Shown here in pieces: positions 5,549 to 6,242 of a DNA stretch of 6,242 bases; within the stretch, counting starts at the first letter, position 1, and every line of letters starts with the position of its first letter. The position numbers and the translations under genes were made by a program. The stretch lies in NCBI GenBank assembly GCA_020429545.1, contig JAGQLF010000050.1, forward strand, positions 1-6,242, in the 5' to 3' direction. The stretch comes from Candidatus Dojkabacteria bacterium. Lineage in GTDB: Bacteria > Patescibacteriota > Dojkabacteria > J137. The notes under the pieces were generated by a model, which worked only from the letters and a program-made list of their open reading frames with translations, searched no databases and was not told the DNA's origin.

Positions 5549-6145
5549 ATGGCACTAGAAAGAGAAATAAGAGGATTTATAAATTCTAAGTCTGATTTTG
5601 AATTCTTTATTAAGACTTTTCAATCTCAGGACTATAAATATAAATTTGTTCAAAGACTTTCGATTGTTGCTGGCGATTATTTACAAAGAGATCTTGAAAC
5701 AAGATTAAGGATATCAAATGGGAAAATTACTTTAGTACAGAAAAAAGGGGATATTGGAGCAACTTCAAGGGATGAAATTGAAATGGAATTAGACTTAAAT
5801 GCAGAACAGTTTCAAGAACTAGCATTAATGATAAACAATTTATCTCTAAAAATTAGTGATTCATATTGTTTTCTTGCAAGACATGATAATCATATCTTCA
5901 AGTCTAATAATATGGAAATTAAACTTTTTAAACAGTACGCTAAAGGTGAATTTTATGGATATGAAGTTGAAATAAATGATATTTCTGAAAATGAGCTAGA
6001 AAAGACTGTTAAGGATTTAGGATTTGAGATAGATAAAAATTTTGATGAAGATTCAATTGTTCGACATAGAAATTCTGAAATTAACTATCCATTAGGTGAA
6101 ATAAAAGAAAAGGAATTGTTAGACATTATTCGTTTATATTACTGA
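5549..6145 (+). CDS. CYTH-domain (triphosphate tunnel metalloenzyme-like) protein
   Basis: CYTH proteins fold as an eight-stranded tunnel lined with charged residues that binds triphosphates. Members include thiamine triphosphatase, class IV adenylate cyclase and inorganic triphosphatases. The ATG at 5549 gives 198 residues, normal for a single CYTH domain. A TTG at 5540 would add only three residues and directly follows an in-frame TAA; the ATG is preferred because the signature then begins at residue 4 as usual. Visible motifs are EREIR (4-8) in the ExExK position, TRLRI (51-55), KITLVQKK (59-66), RDEIEME (74-80, the RxExE strand), Arg111 and YEVEI (138-142). The last metal-binding Lys of ExExK is Arg here. 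The spread of paired charged residues supports the family, but identity is low and the substrate (ThTP, PPPi or ATP) cannot be told. It follows the methyltransferase-like gene after 61 bases and may belong to the same operon. Its TGA lies within a heptad array. Confidence 0.7.
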   Translation: MALEREIRGFINSKSDFEFFIKTFQSQDYKYKFVQRLSIVAGDYLQRDLETRLRISNGKITLVQKKGDIGATSRDEIEMELDLNAEQFQELALMINNLSLKISDSYCFLARHDNHIFKSNNMEIKLFKQYAKGEFYGYEVEINDISENELEKTVKDLGFEIDKNFDEDSIVRHRNSEINYPLGEIKEKELLDIIRLYY

Positions 6146-6175
6146 TAACTGACAACTGATAACCGACAACTGAAT
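6141..6175. repeat. Degenerate 7-base tandem array, five units, overlapping the CYTH stop codon
   Basis: Five heptads begin at 6141, 6148, 6155, 6162 and 6169 with consensus ACTGAYA. The first and third units are identical, the fourth has one change (ACCGACA) and the fifth has decayed. The TGA stop of the CYTH gene (6143-6145) is part of the first unit, so the array abuts or has replaced the original 3' end of the gene. This is the best preserved of the three arrays. Confidence 0.75.
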
Positions 6176-6242
6176 ATGTTAATATTCTCTTATTCCCCAC
6201 TAATTTAGATTTTAGATTCTTAAAAAGTGGACATTAAGATAG
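6176..6242. other. Terminal non-coding bases, no gene recognised
   Basis: AT-rich sequence after the last heptad array. The only structure seen is an exact tandem pair of TTTAGAT (6204-6217), again a seven-base unit. There is no stem followed by a U-run, so no intrinsic terminator for the CYTH gene is visible before the edge. Confidence 0.5.

Noticed and set aside
2721..6232. Shared octamer AAGTGGAC at 2721-2728 and 6225-6232
   Set aside because: Only eight bases match in two places and the flanks differ; coincidence is likely at this window size.

Overview
The window is AT-rich and compactly coded. It reads like a chromosomal segment of an uncultivated bacterium of the Candidate Phyla Radiation (Patescibacteria) type. 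That placement is an inference from three things: an MraY with an unusually long loop after its Asp-Asp motif, divergent Mur-ligase and methyltransferase proteins, and the lack of Shine-Dalgarno sequences before any visible start. UGA is used as a stop at the ends of mraY and the CYTH gene, so the code appears to be the standard bacterial one rather than the UGA=Gly code of some CPR lineages.

Left part (1-2275, + strand): the 3' part of mraY, the lipid I synthase of peptidoglycan synthesis, runs in from the left edge. Its TGA overlaps the ATG of an AI-2E-family (PF01594) multi-spanning membrane protein, so the two are probably translationally coupled. Convergent to them on the - strand is nrdR, the zinc-ribbon/ATP-cone repressor of ribonucleotide reductase genes. 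Its last 21 bases overlap the end of the permease gene. A good extended -10 element lies at exactly the distance from the nrdR ATG expected for a leaderless transcript.

Middle (2705-3046): a 342-base divergent spacer, the only sizeable non-coding stretch. It holds a perfect 10-bp hairpin, a second inverted repeat with 12-bp arms, and a degenerate tandem array of 7-base units. Because both flanking genes are transcribed away from it, the hairpins are not terminators of either gene. A REP/MITE-like palindromic element is the best guess.

Right part (3047-6145, + strand): three genes in series. They are a MurC/Mpl-type Mur ligase with substitutions in several signature motifs, a two-domain protein (unrecognised helical N-terminus plus a class I methyltransferase-like fold whose glycine-rich motif is eroded), and a CYTH/triphosphate-tunnel protein. 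The spacers before and after the CYTH gene again carry short 7-base tandem arrays with units different from each other and from the one in the middle spacer. The last 97 bases hold no gene.

The shared theme is cell-envelope precursor chemistry (mraY, Mur ligase) with a nucleotide-metabolism regulator between. The roles of the methyltransferase-like and CYTH proteins cannot be deduced from the sequence. Nothing here amounts to a clear new defence or mobile system. The most unusual items are the palindromic spacer element, the repeated use of period-7 arrays in spacers, and the non-canonical Mur ligase cassette.
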